Source: Ascarosepion bandense
Lineage: Eukaryota; Mollusca; Cephalopoda; Sepiida; Sepiidae
NCBI GenBank assembly: GCA_037127315.1
Contig: JBBBDQ010000913.1
Coordinates: 5,013,501-5,077,500 of the forward strand
Direction of reading: 5' to 3'
Length of the DNA: 64,000 nt
The notes under the pieces are model-generated. The model was not told where the DNA came from and did no database searches. It saw only the letters and a list, made by a program, of their open reading frames with translations. The position numbers and the translations under genes are program-made. Numbering within the stretch: the first letter of the stretch is position 1; the number at the start of each line of letters is the position of its first letter. Of the stretch, positions 1-9,839 are shown piece after piece.

Positions 1-12
1 AAAAAAAAAAAA

Positions 13-68
<56 letters not shown>
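1..68. repeat. Poly-A and (TA)n microsatellite
   Basis: A run of A followed by a TA dinucleotide tract with one interruption. It is a simple repeat at the window edge, with no sign of coding. Confidence 0.95.
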
Positions 69-190
69 AAAGAAAAATTAAGACAGACATTATTTAATGG
101 TGAATCAAAAGTATAGATTCGTGTAAAATCTTTTGTAAAATAAAGACAGAAGCTGATGATGGTTTGCTTGCTATACCCACACTGCATGCT

Positions 191-213
191 TATATATATA
201 TATATATATATAT

Positions 214-246
<33 letters not shown>
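191..246. repeat. (TA)n-(CA)n compound microsatellite
   Basis: A TA tract grading into a CA tract. The short reading frame across it is only repeat translation (IYIYIY, HTHTHT). Confidence 0.95.
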
Positions 247-284
247 ATGGTCTTTATTATAATGGAAAGTGTGTGCGTGTGTGT

Positions 285-590
285 GCATCTATATATCTAA
301 ACTTATTTATAAATGGAACTTTGTATGTGTGTGTGTGTGTCAGTTGCCTATAGACTCCGAAACAGCTGAACCAATTTTCTTGAAAATTTACACAGTTGTA
401 TTATACGCGTCTGCGAGTGTTCTTAGCTAGGTTTTGTGTCGAGATACCCCTGATAAATATCGAAAATCAATAATTGAAAAATCCAGTTATAGAAAGAGTA
501 GTCCGATTTTAATCAAATTTGATACACTCATAGACAAAGATATTCAGGAGTTTCAAGGTTGCAATTCTTACAATAGTGCAGAAAATCGAT

Positions 591-626
<36 letters not shown>

Positions 627-813
627 CACAAAAGGCAAGATGTTTGTGTGTGTGTCTGTTTATCTGTCTGTATGTCCTTTATACAAATCCACAATTTTTA
701 TCCAATTCTTACCAAACTTCGCACAAATATTCTTTAGGCTGAGTCTGAGCTCCGGACTATGGATTAGTTTTAAAGCTTTCATTACACCTGAGTAATGCCG
801 GGCTATACTGATA

Positions 814-815
<2 letters not shown>
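285..815 (+). mobile_element. Helitron-like non-autonomous element (decayed)
   Basis: The left part reads like the common invertebrate Helitron 5' region: a GTGTGTGTG stretch, then 'agactccgaaacagctgaacc' type sequence near 350-375. The right part (about 490-815) is repeated at 2235-2766. It ends in a small hairpin-like stretch with ATGCCGGGC, then a CTGATAGT end, a decayed form of the Helitron CTRR|T terminus seen more cleanly at 2762-2766. A (TA)n tract interrupts it at 590-626. No Rep/helicase coding is visible. Class assignment is inferred from the ends. Confidence 0.5.

Positions 816-845
<30 letters not shown>
815..845. repeat. (TA)n microsatellite
   Basis: Uninterrupted TA repeats directly next to the hammerhead foldback element on the right. 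Confidence 0.95.
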
Positions 846-846
<1 letters not shown>

Positions 847-847
847 T

Positions 848-952
848 AGAATAAATCTAAGCAAGAGCCAACAGACCTACCTAGGGTATTACCCTGACGA
901 GCCGTAGGGTGAAACCTAGGTAGGTCTGTTGGCTTTTACTTAGATTTATTCT
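848..952 (+). ncRNA. Hammerhead ribozyme motif in foldback element (HHR-1)
   Basis: Core CTGACGA lies at 894-900, stem II GCC/GGU with a GTAG loop at 901-910, and GAAA at 911-914. Stem III is minimal (C-CTAG-G, 915-920), followed by UA at 921-922 as part of the GUA cleavage triplet. GGT at 923-925 can pair with ACC at 891-893 as stem I. The motif sits in a long inverted repeat (848-885 with 915-952) that extends stem I or forms an alternative hairpin. The conserved downstream block GCTCTA...TATTGAGC is at 962-981. This matches the minimal type-I hammerheads described in Penelope-like elements. Cleavage activity is not shown by sequence alone. Confidence 0.7.
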
Positions 953-983
953 TTCTTTGTTGCTCTACTATTGTATTGAGCGC

Positions 984-1136
984 TTTAGTGTTAGGGTTCT
1001 CGTCTCAGGGTTTTTTTCTTTCCTGCGAGTATTTTGACGTATGTTCAAGTACTTAGTTTGTTTCTTTTTTTTTTACTTCCCCTTTTTTTCCCCCTCTGAG
1101 TTTGTTCTCGGTGTGTTTTTCCAGATGAACTGAAAT
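984..1136. other. Pyrimidine-rich unassigned stretch
   Basis: Long T and C runs (1060-1100) between two hammerhead elements. No repeat family or coding is recognised. Confidence 0.5.
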
Positions 1137-1154
1137 AAATATATATATATATAT

Positions 1155-1275
1155 GTATTTATTATTACTTTAGAACATGTACAGGTAGTTAACTACCTGA
1201 TGAGACATTGGTCATTCAATGTCAAAACAAAATGTACAATTTTGTAGTAGTTTGTACATGTTCTAAAGTATAATA
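1155..1275 (+). ncRNA. Hammerhead ribozyme motif, G12A-type (HHR-2)
   Basis: CTGATGA is at 1197-1203. Stem II is a 7-bp hairpin (GACATTG/CAATGTC, 1204-1223). Stem III is a 6-bp hairpin (CAAAAT/ATTTTG, 1228-1244), and UA at 1245-1246 completes a GUA cleavage triplet. Stem I pairs AACTAC (1191-1196) with GTAGTT (1247-1252), and an outer arm GAACATGTACA pairs further out. The GAAA strand reads AAAA (1224-1227), changing G12, the presumed general base, so activity may be reduced or lost. The downstream motif GCTCTA...TATTGAGCACTG is at 1285-1308. Confidence 0.75.
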
Positions 1276-1309
1276 AATATTTATTGCTCTATTATTGTAT
1301 TGAGCACTG

Positions 1310-1790
1310 TTTTAAAATAACATTTTGAACATTGCAATTATTTTCTTTGTTCCTTATTCATTTGGAGATATATATGTACATATATAAAAACAACAGTCTT
1401 AATTAAAATAGAGAGTATATATATATATATATATATAAAATACATAACAGTCTTTATTATAATAGAGAGGATTATGCTGAGTGTATTTATAAGTTTGCTG
1501 TTCCAAATAAATGGTTTGAAAAGGTAAGTAAAAATTCTGGAAACGTGTACTTGCATATAATACAACCACCATTTTGGATTTAATTTGCATTCCAAATTTA
1601 TCATATTATACTCGAGAAAATATGATACTGAACACTTTTTCTGGTGCAGATGTACTTTATATTTTTATGAAACTTACATCGCCTGTTCTCAATGCACACT
1701 GCTTACTCTTATCATACACATATATGCTTTTCAATGTCTTTACAAAACTTATATTACATGCTGTTGATATATATATATATATATATACAC
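1310..1790. other. AT-rich unassigned DNA with microsatellites
   Basis: (TA)n tracts at 1416-1439 and 1768-1788. Short frames on both strands are low-complexity translations. Nothing else is recognised. Confidence 0.6.
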
Positions 1791-1791
1791 A

Positions 1792-2175
1792 CACTACCAG
1801 CCATAAGGCCACCCCAGTTTAAAAAAAAAAAATGATGTATTTCATACTATTTTTAATATTTACTGCGAAGTGGAAAATTCTGAATGAAAATAGAATGGAT
1901 TTTTTTTTTTTGTTATTACTTTGCAAAATTTTACAGCAACCAGGAAGCCTTTGCTTTGGCCAGCCAATAAGAAGAAGAGACTAGCATGAGAAAGAGACCA
2001 CAAAAACTGTACACCAGAACAGTTCATTTGATGCACATGTTATTGTGCAATATTAACAAAATAACCATTATATTTTCATTCAGAATTATTCACTTGGCAA
2101 GAAATACTAAAAATAGTATGAAATACATCATTTCTTTTAAAAAACTCAGGTTGCTTAATAATCATGGCTGGTAGT
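1792..2175. mobile_element. Tc1/mariner-type MITE, copy 1
   Basis: The left terminal repeat begins CACTACCAGCCATAA and the right end is its inverted copy (...CATGGCTGGTAG). Full related copies lie at 34010-34387 and 57373-57757. This copy has lost TTATTA from the left repeat and is bounded by TA-rich microsatellite DNA, so its TA duplication is obscured. The 1986-2174 reading frame is internal MITE sequence, not a recognised protein. Confidence 0.75.
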
Positions 2176-2219
2176 ATATATAGTGTGTATTTAGGCAGTA
2201 TTTTTTCATTGATGCATGT

Positions 2220-2334
2220 TTCATTAAATAATGGGTCTGATTTTAATCAAATTTGATGCACTCATAGACAAAGACATTAGAAGCAATATTCAGAAGTTTC
2301 ACGATTGCAGTTCTAACAATAGTGCAGAAAATTG

Positions 2335-2372
<38 letters not shown>

Positions 2373-2766
2373 GCAAAATGTTTGTGTGTGTGTGTGTGTG
2401 CGTTTATCTGCCTGTATGTCTGTATATTTTTTCAGCCCTTTTATTTTAGTTTTTGCTTCGGGTTTGGCTCTAAGTAGGTATAATTGTAGTTCTTAGTCTT
2501 AGCCATGATACCATTTACTCAGAGAACTTATTTAGCCTTCAAAATTCAGTTTACAACGAAAAAAACTAATTTGATATCGATACCAGGAAATCAAAATTTG
2601 ACTTACATCCATTCATTTTTCTTTCAGTCTATGATTTCACTTTAACTGGAAACAACTATTGCTTTTTAGTCTTTCATGCCAACGTCCAAAGTGTCTGAGC
2701 TTCAGGACCATGGATTAGTTTTAAAGCTTTCATAACACCCGAGCAATGCCAGGCTAGACTGCTAGT
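2220..2766 (+). mobile_element. Helitron-like remnant with CTAG-T terminus
   Basis: Shares the 'gattttaatcaaatttgat' block and a 'ggattagttttaaagcttt' block with 490-815. The right end has ACCCGAGCAATGCC (hairpin-forming), then about 10 nt, then CTAG (2762-2765) followed by T. That layout matches Helitron 3' ends (hairpin, CTRR, T target). Contains (TA)n at 2338-2367 and (GT)n at 2382-2400. Non-autonomous and internally diverged. Confidence 0.5.
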
Positions 2767-2839
2767 TTTACATAATTAGGTTACGATAAAATTTTTATTT
2801 TATATAAATATGTTGCAAAATAGACTCAAAACAGCAACT

Positions 2840-3115
2840 GTGAACCACCAGGTATTTCCGCCCCCCTCACATTGCTTTATAGCCATCATGTACCCACAAT
2901 CCACCGGCATCCTCCTGCTATCCCACAATGCACTGCGCATTTTTGTGTACAAAAATGCAACGCAAGTACCCACTCATTCCTTTACATTATCCAGCAGAAA
3001 AAAAAAAGGGATTACGTCGGGGCGGCAAGTGCTCTTTTACTTAACTTCATTTCAGCTGCAGAGGCCTTACACACCAAGCAAACACAGGCCCTCTTTTGGC
3101 GGGGACAAGGTGAGT
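2840..3115 (+). promoter_or_regulatory. Candidate promoter and non-coding first exon
   Basis: A patch much richer in G+C than its surroundings. ATCCCACAATGCACTGCGC (about 2920-2938) matches the ZNF143/STAF binding core known from animal promoters, and a weaker CCCACAAT copy is near 2891. At 3109/3110, CAAG|GTGAGT is a strong splice donor. Overlapping frames of 104 and 97 codons have no recognisable domain and may be fortuitous. No downstream exon is identified in the window. The call is an inference, and the patch could instead be part of an unrecognised repeat. Confidence 0.3.
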
Positions 3116-3184
3116 CGCAAATAGCAGTACCAGCCGCAGGTTGGTGTCTGTCACAAAATACTTGAATACAACTTTATGAAATAT

Positions 3185-3500
3185 TCATTGGGGTGTAATG
3201 CTATCGGCTCGGAATGAGAAATTGGTGAGCCAAGTTTGAATTTCAGTCAAATTTATTTAATTCACTTATGCACAAATCCCCTTGAGAAAGGTATTAAACC
3301 ATCTCTTTTTCCAGCTATGGGTTAAATAGCAGAACAGATTGGGTTCTGTAGCCTTGGTTGGCAACCAGTCTATTGCAGAAAGTAACAGCAACCTACTATG
3401 GGAAAATATTCTACCTAGTCAGTTATGTCTCTTTCAAGATATCATCACCCAAGTATCACGGATGGCAATTGACTAACTGACCTGATGAAATCCGAGATGT
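3185..3500 (+). mobile_element. tRNA-derived SINE, + orientation
   Basis: The head has a tRNA-like region (TCGGCTCGGAATGAGAAAT... GAGCCAAGTTTGAATTTC, a decayed B box). It is followed by the ATGGGTTAAATA block and the conserved central block (GCCTTGGTTGGCAACCAGTC, then CAGTTATGTCTCTTTC and GATCAC...). The same order recurs at 22840-23155. The conserved central block is reminiscent of the cephalopod Ceph-SINE design; this identification is inferred. Confidence 0.7.
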
Positions 3501-3723
3501 AGTAGAGTGGAGAGTCCTGTATCATAGATTCAGAACAGGGGGCATGAGTCCCCTCCACTGGCCCTGATTAGAGTACTCAACCTCAATTATTTTCAGATGG
3601 CTGCATATAACAATTTTCTGTGTTAAATAAAACAAGCCAATTCAAAATATCTGTATATTTATCCAAATTATCTGATTTTAAAAACAGGTGTTATATTTTG
3701 TCATGAGCATATGCAGAGCAGGT
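3500..3723. other. Unassigned
   Basis: No repeat family or coding is recognised between the SINE and the minisatellite. Confidence 0.5.
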
Positions 3724-4226
3724 AAAATGTTAACATTCCAATAATGAGATCTGGTGCTCTTTGGTTATCTCAACACTTTTGCTACTACAGACATATTTAA
3801 AATGTTAACATTCCAATAATGAGATCTGGTGCTCTTTGGTTATCTCAACACTTTTGCTACTACAGACATATTTAAAATGTTAACATTCCAATAATGAGAT
3901 CTGGTGCTCTTTGGTTATCTCAACACTTTTGCTACTACAGACATATTTAAAATGTTAACATTCCAATAGAATCTTGAGTTATAACATACTACAGACATAT
4001 TTAAAATGTTAACTTCCTTTGAGATCTGGTGCTCTTTGGTTATCTCAACACTTTTGCTACTACAGACATATTTAAAATGTTAACATTCCAATAATGAGAT
4101 CTGGTGCTCTTTGGTTATCTCAACACTTTTGCTACTACAGACATATTTAAAATGTTAACATTCCAATAATGAGATCTGGTGCTCTTTGGTTATCTCAACA
4201 CTTTTGCTACTACAGACATATTTAAA
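3724..4226. repeat. 75-bp minisatellite, about 6.7 copies
   Basis: Units start at 3724, 3799, 3874, 3949, 4003, 4074 and 4149, almost all exactly 75 bp and nearly identical. The unit at 3949-4002 is short and rearranged. High copy-to-copy identity suggests recent expansion. Confidence 0.97.
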
Positions 4227-4254
4227 CTTATGCTCTCTTCTGTTGGTTTGTATA

Positions 4255-4815
4255 TACAGGGTGGTTTGACAGTAAGTGGAATGGGTTTGTGAATTGGTTC
4301 TATAACTATAATGGTGTTCTTCATGTCTATGGTATTTGTGCTATATTATTTTAAATTCTATGACTAAATTTATTCAAAAGCAGTTCATGAATATCTTGAT
4401 GAAACATTTCCTAAGAAATGGATTAACTGATGAGGTCCAATTGATTGGCCAGCATGTTCACCTGACTTCAACCCAACAGATTTTTTCTTATGGAGAGTAC
4501 TAAAAAAAAAAAAAGTTTATAGTTGAATACCAAGAAGTGTTTAGGGATTTGAAAAATTACATAAGTGATGCATTTCAAGAAATTAATACACAAAGAGACT
4601 TGTGCAAAAGTGTTTGTCAAAGTGTGAGGGGATAGATTTCAAAGCAGTATAAATTGTGATGGACAACAGTTGAGTAAAATGTGATAAAATTTAAGTACTT
4701 TTGTATTATTGTACACAAAATTTAATTGTCAACGTAATAATTGTATTAGTAAATTGTATATGCAATCTCAAAATAAATATCATTTACTGTTTACCTACTT
4801 TTGGACCACCTGGTA
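4255..4815 (+). pseudogene. Mariner/IS630-type transposon remnant
   Basis: Terminal repeats CAGGGTGGTTTGACAGTAAG (from 4257) and the inverse of CTACTTTTGGACCACCTGG (to 4813) lie next to TA dinucleotides. Around 4440-4500 the + strand encodes WPACSPDFNPTDFFLW, the C-terminal catalytic region of mariner-like transposases (SPDxxPxDFFLW). This is followed by a recognisable helical tail with an A-run frameshift near 4502. The N-terminal DNA-binding half and the first catalytic Asp are missing, so the element is internally deleted and non-autonomous. Confidence 0.75.
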
Positions 4816-5045
4816 CATTAAACTTTAACTGTAAAAATTAAATGAATTATATAGAAACAACTTATACATGAAAACTTTTTCTACCTTGTCATAGATGTTC
4901 GTAAAATTGTTCTTAATATATAAAAATTTATGTCTCATTTTTCTTCCAAACAGTAAGCAAATTTGATACAAGGGACAATCCTTTATGTGTTTGACTAAGA
5001 TATACAAGTTAGCCGAATACTAAGGAGTCAGCTTTCAGTGGAAGA
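4816..5045. other. AT-rich unassigned
   Basis: No recognised repeat or coding. Confidence 0.5.
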
Positions 5046-5049
5046 TTAC

Positions 5050-5245
5050 CAAGTTCCTAACATTTAAGGTGTGTTAAGTCGATTAGCAACTGACATAGCA
5101 TGATTATAACTTTCAGTGCAAAACCTACTCCACCACACTACTGCAGGAAAATCTTCTGCAAAGTCAGTCCTGTCTTTTTTGAGACAAGATCGCCCAAGCA
5201 GATATCGCCAATGGCATTTAAGTGACTGATGCTGTAACTAGTTCG
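5050..5245 (+). mobile_element. Degenerate SINE central block
   Basis: GCAGGAAAATCTTCTGC, then AAGTCAGTCCTGTC, TTTTGAGACAAGATCGCCC and GGCATTTAAGTGACTGA match the central block of the SINEs at 22840 and 59695 with many changes. The tRNA head is not recognisable. Confidence 0.55.
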
Positions 5246-5715
5246 AGATGAGTCAGCATTGATTTTTGGCAGCAGAAACCAAGATTATTCTAAGGTCAAT
5301 AAATACATTAATTTTAAAGTTGGTTTACTTTTTTTTTTATAGGCCCTAAGTTTGCATGCTACCAACCCATCTCGTTGACCTCCAAATACATATAGTTAAG
5401 TGACATGTCACTTCTGTTTAAAAAATAAACAGGCTTACTGAGATATTCATTAGCTCAGTGGATATGCCCAGATTGGCTGACTGGATGTCAGGTGAGAAAA
5501 TATCCAGGTACACACTGCATTTTATGACAGAATGATCGTAATTAGCTTCAACTGACTGCAGACAGAAATGACAGGTATGGGCAAAGGACTGGGTATGTCT
5601 TTTAACAAAAATTTCCAACAAACATGCAGATGTCTACTGCTATGTAACTAGAAAATCTCGACAGGATTCAAAGAAGAATCTGCAATGTCATACTGTGCCT
5701 TTTTGTTTTTTGTTT
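5246..5715. other. Unassigned with a tRNA A-box-like site and a short LINE trace
   Basis: TTAGCTCAGTGG near 5450 fits a Pol III A box, but no matching B box is found. At 5648-5695 the + strand encodes KILDRIQRRICNVI, a LINE C-terminal motif, too short to delimit an element. Confidence 0.4.
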
Positions 5716-5716
5716 A

Positions 5717-6555
5717 TTTAAATCATTTCACCCCAAGCAAGACAATAAAGCCACTAGGATGCAGGAAGTTACAAGGAGTGAAAGAGAATGAGAAGACTTT
5801 AGTGATGAGAAAGAACAACAGCTATCAGAAAGATAAAAGATGGCAGTTGGCATAGTATTTAAATTTATGAAAATTGTATATGGCAAAAAATCAAAAGGGA
5901 TTTCACAGGTGAAAAATGCAAGCAAAGAAACTATTAGAATAAAAAAGTTGCATCTCACAAGTTAAAAAAACAGTGAGACCTAGCTGACAATCTAGTGGGA
6001 CATTTGAATTCATGTAATTAATGCACTAAAGAAAAAAGTTCATCAGAACAACTGCCATGAAAATATTTTTAGAAAAGACAAGAGAGAAGCCATGAGAAAG
6101 TGAATAAAGTTGAGATACAAAGTCAGGATTAACTACATTATGTTTCTCTAAAATATTTTAACGCCATGTCCCATCAGCCCATAGACAACTATGGTTCTTT
6201 ACAACTTCCCTTTTTTAAATCATTTCAGTGGGAAAGTGTCTGAAGTCAAGATGCCCAGTTAGGACTGATTAAATTGCAGCCGCTTTTTTTAATTTTGTCA
6301 AGAATCTTAAAATATACAGAAGGAACACCAGACCAGAAATGGCAGCAAAATTCAATGCAGGGATGAATGGCGGAATTATAAACGTGCAAGATGGATTCTG
6401 ACAAGAAAAAAAATGTGTGGCATGAAACAGGAAACCAAGTTTCCTAGAAGTAGACCTAGGAATTGATTCAATATAATCACTCCAGCTCGTGCCAGTAGAA
6501 AACACGAGGCCAAGAAGACATAATATGTTACCATAATAGGTTATCATCAGCCATA
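5717..6555 (-). pseudogene. Jockey-like LINE 3' fragment
   Basis: The 3' tail (TTTCACCCCAAGCAAG on the + strand at 5728) is the end shared by all copies of this LINE. On the minus strand, about 6530-6270 encodes SWSDYIESIPRSTSRKLG... and ...FIPALNFAAISGL, the region after the RT palm of a non-LTR retrotransposon. Frames are interrupted. It is 5'-truncated, as usual for LINEs. Confidence 0.7.
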
Positions 6556-6940
6556 CTGATTTTTTTTTTTTTTTTTTTTTAATCATCTCACCCCAAGCAA
6601 GGCATTCCACTGCCACTATTGCGCATGGGGCTACATAGGGGAAGGTAAAGAGAAGGAGTGGTGAGACATAGGGAATGTCAGGAGGAAGGTGACAGATGAG
6701 TAAGGATAGCGAGGATGAAGGTTGGGCAGATGGGAAGAGTGCTTGATAGAATGGGAGCAGGTTAGTGTGTTAGGAGGTGTCTATTGACCTTACATTTAAA
6801 CTCCTGGAGATTGTAGCCGTCGGGGAAGCAATCGTTTGGAAGAGAATTCCACAGTCGGGAAGTGCGAGGAAAGAAACTGTTGGAGTAGAAGTTACGGCTG
6901 CATTTTATCGGTTTCACTGTAAAAGGTTTATTATTATTAT
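6556..6940 (-). mobile_element. LINE 3' end, copy next to a duplicate
   Basis: Starts with a T-run (poly-A on the minus strand), then TCATCTCACCCCAAGCAAGG. It continues through the LINE C-terminal coding region to about 6920. It is nearly identical to 6945-7230, so the two are either a tandem duplication or two very recent insertions. Confidence 0.8.
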
Positions 6941-6944
6941 TATT

Positions 6945-7390
6945 ATTATTTTTTAATCATTTCACCCCAAGCAAGGCATTCCACTGCCACTATTGCGCAT
7001 GGGGCTACATAGGGGAAGGTAAAGAGAAGGAGTGGTTAGACATAGGGAATGTCAGGAGGAAGGTGACAGATGAGTAAGGATAGCGAGGATGAAGGTTGGG
7101 CAGATGGGAAGAGTGTTTGATAGAATGGGAGCAGGTTAGTGTGTTAGGAGGTGTCTATTGACCTTACATTTAAACTCCTGGAGATTGTAGCCGTCGGGGA
7201 AGCAATCGTTTGGAAGAGAATTCTACAGTCGGGACAGGCAGAAAAGGGTTTCTATGGAGATTAAATGAAAGCAGTTTTGTTTTGGAGACAATAAAATTTA
7301 CAAGACATTCATTGATCCAGATAACCAATGATTAGAGGATCTTTTTAAGAGCAGTTGCTAGTTTTAATTTGTTGAACCAGGCAGACTTGC
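6945..7390 (-). mobile_element. LINE 3' end, second near-identical copy
   Basis: Matches 6578-6870 with only a few base differences. It then continues (7230-7390) into more upstream LINE sequence also found at 25330-25430. Contains an (ATT)n at 6929-6950. Confidence 0.8.
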
Positions 7391-7394
7391 TACT

Positions 7395-7735
7395 AAAATA
7401 TTTAACGGCATATCAACCTTTGTGGGTTATTTAATGCAAAAAAAAAAAAAGAAAAAAAAAAAAAGGGTTTTAAACTTGTTTTTTTTTTTTTAATGTTCAA
7501 TTATAGTGAGAAGGTTGACTTAGATTTTGATGAAACATTTTTTTAAAATTTATTTTAGAAAACTGAATATGTCTTCTACTTTTGTATAAAAATGTATTGC
7601 TGGTAATAATCTTTTTTCCTTCAAAAATGTATATTTTTCTATAAAAGTCTATTTTTAAGTATATATTTCTATAAAAGTCTTTATTCTTTCATAGTGTTTT
7701 GCCCCAACTTTCATGGTTAACTATTTGCCCATAGC
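7395..7735 (+). mobile_element. SINE-like repeat related to 40284-40681
   Basis: TTTAACGGCATATCAACC, GTTATTTAATGC, GTGAGAAGGTTGA and TAACTATTTGCCCATAGCTG occur in the same order in the element at 40284-40681. A- and T-runs lie at 7439-7490. The ends of this copy are unclear. Confidence 0.6.
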
Positions 7736-7960
7736 TGAACCCCTAACAGGTGCTACCACTCCGGGTCAGGGTGGACCGGGCAACAACAGCAATTAAGAGG
7801 TGGTTCTATACTCCTCACAACCTCCTAATCAGAAGCCTTGCTGCCGGATGGAAGTAAATAGTTGTGCTATCAGCATATATACCTAGTTGGGAAGTTATTA
7901 CTTAAAAAAAAATTGAGGATGAAAATAAAAAACAATGTAAGATAAAGGTGTGGAAAACCT
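7736..7960. other. Unassigned, locally GC-rich
   Basis: CACTCCGGGTCAGGGTGGACC and neighbouring sequence do not match anything recognised in the window. Confidence 0.4.
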
Positions 7961-8235
7961 ATATTAATGTAAAATAAAATAGGAGTGTAACTTTCATTAC
8001 ACAATTTATAAGGAATGATTAGATTAGGCCAAATATTTGTTCAAAGACACTGCAGAATAGAACTTGCACAGAAAACCAGAATTCAAGATATTTAGTGCCA
8101 CAGCCTGAGGAGATAGGTATAGATCCAAGGATCAAACCCTGGGGGAATACCACATCAATGTGAAATGAACTAAAAGTGTGACCATTCAATATGACCTTCA
8201 TTACATAATTTGTTAGGAATGATCGGATTAAGCCA
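7960..8235 (-). pseudogene. LINE RT fragment with degenerate PQG motif
   Basis: The minus strand encodes FGLIRSFLTNYVMKVILNG...FHIDVVFPQGLILGSIP, matching the non-LTR reverse-transcriptase block that normally reads GVPQGSxLGP. A second, more decayed copy of the same block is at 7975-8060, so the region is partly duplicated. It also recurs at 21800-21950. Confidence 0.65.
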
Positions 8236-8960
8236 AATATGCATCCGGAGACAATGTAACACTAAGTTCTGTTCCAACACTTTCTTCTCTCACACTTCTC
8301 ACTTGTAGAACTTTTTTCTGGCTTCTTGCATTCCTGTCAATTAAAATCTTCAAAAGAAATCTCCTTGTATCCTGTTTTTTTTGTACTTTCTCTCCAGAAT
8401 ATTTCCAGTTTCTTTCACTCTTAGTAACCCATTCTGTCTTAGTGACTTCATCACCTTGCTTGACATGAAATGATAAAAAAAAATATTTTACCTTCAAACT
8501 ACCTATAAAGCAATGCAATATTTTTTACACATGATCCAAATATGAGAAAGGTGGATGTACACAAGAAAATGGGTGAGTGACCCAGATAACATCTAATTCA
8601 CACAGATACACCATAATAGGTGTGTCCAGATCATAAAAGCAAATTTCATTGCCTGAAAACTGACTTCACTGAATTGAATCTTCATTTTATTAAAGTAATC
8701 ATTTCACCGAAAAATTAAAAATGAAGGGAAGATGATTTTATATCTAAATAGTGTTATTTTTAAAATACTAGTCAAATACCATTCTAACAAACAGAAAAAT
8801 AAATGTTTTATCACTTTTAATTTTGCACATTTTTAAGTGATTATTCAAATAGCTCAGATTAGTTCAGATTATTTTAATTTATTTAGATAATCTGAAAATA
8901 TTTTTGACCCACTTGTCAAAATTGAGTGATGTGAAATGGCAGACAACAACAATGGTTATT
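8083..8960. repeat. Duplicated segment (partner 21780-22690)
   Basis: About 0.9 kb runs collinear with 21780-22690 with few changes, including a LINE RT fragment (minus) joined to a LINE C-terminal piece (plus, about 8259-8345). The unusual head-to-head LINE junction is shared. The pair is therefore one compound repeat copied twice, not independent insertions. Confidence 0.85.
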
Positions 8961-9188
8961 AAGAACGTTGTAGGAAACAAGATTGTAATTAGCATTGTTG
9001 TACCTAAAATTTATTGAGTTGTATAAAAATCTGAATATTTTTAAAATTTATTTACTTTATGCATGAATATTGCCCAGTTGCAATGGAAGAATTGTCATCC
9101 AAATTTCACAAAAATTAAAATAAAACTGACATCTTATTTTAACAGATATATTTACCAAAATTGCACAAAAATATCTTCAAATGCTAAA
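8961..9188. other. AT-rich unassigned
   Basis: No recognised element. Confidence 0.5.
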
Positions 9189-9800
9189 GAGTAAATTTAT
9201 TTAATAAAATTGTCATTAGCTTCAACCATGGTTCCCAGATGTCTTTGGAATCTCCTGCATCTCTTCTGGGTGGTCTCGTTGTTTAAGTTGGTGAATGCTG
9301 CCATAATATTTTTCTTCAAGTCATCTTTGCTGTTACAAGGAGTTTTATTGGTGTCTTGCTTAACTGGGCCCCACACATAATAATCAAAGGGGTTGCAGTC
9401 CGGGGAGTTAGGTGGCCAGATGTAAGGTGTGATGTGGTTACAGAAATTAATAGCTATGACTGAGTTCTCCTGCATGTGTGACATTGTACAGTGTCTTGTT
9501 GTCAGACATAAGGTTACCATCATAGTCACCATTAGATTTATCTGACACTTTCTGAATTCTCTTCACCCTCCTCAGATTGACATCTAAACACTCTGAAATG
9601 TATGAATGCCAAGCAGTACAGCATGCCATTTCCAAATTTGTGATGAAGTGAGTTGCGTCATGGTGCTCTTTTTCTCACAGACATTGTCCAACTGACCCTA
9701 CTATGTTGTTCGATTAACAAAATCAAAAACAAGCAATGTACATATGCAAAATCTAAAATATAATAGAATGGCAACAATTTATCCATCACACCTTGTACAT
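9189..9800 (-). pseudogene. Mariner/Tc1-superfamily transposase, internally deleted
   Basis: The minus-strand frame 9532-9197 ends with WPPNSPDCNPFDYYVWG...KDDLKKNIMAAFTNLNNET...RRF, the C-terminal catalytic block of a transposase family common in mollusc genomes. The preceding frame (9635-9540) gives an N-terminal HTH-like remnant (ISECLDVNLRRVKRIQKVSDKSNGDY). The residues between, including the first two catalytic Asp positions, are missing. A possible terminal repeat (the inverse of AATTTATCCATCACACCTTG) ends at about 9798. The opposite terminus was not found. Non-functional. Confidence 0.75.
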
Positions 9801-9822
9801 TATATATATATATATATATATT
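9801..9822. repeat. (TA)n microsatellite
   Basis: Pure TA tract adjoining the transposon end. Confidence 0.95.
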
Positions 9823-9839
9823 TATTTCAAACATACACA

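Noticed and set aside
3481..3495. CTGATGA in the SINE as a ribozyme core
   Set aside because: No GAAA or helix follows; it is chance sequence near the SINE end.
3724..4226. CRISPR array
   Set aside because: The units are contiguous with no variable spacers, and the DNA is clearly eukaryotic.
8019..8201. Short minus-strand gene
   Set aside because: The encoded VFPQGLILGSIP is a decayed LINE RT motif.
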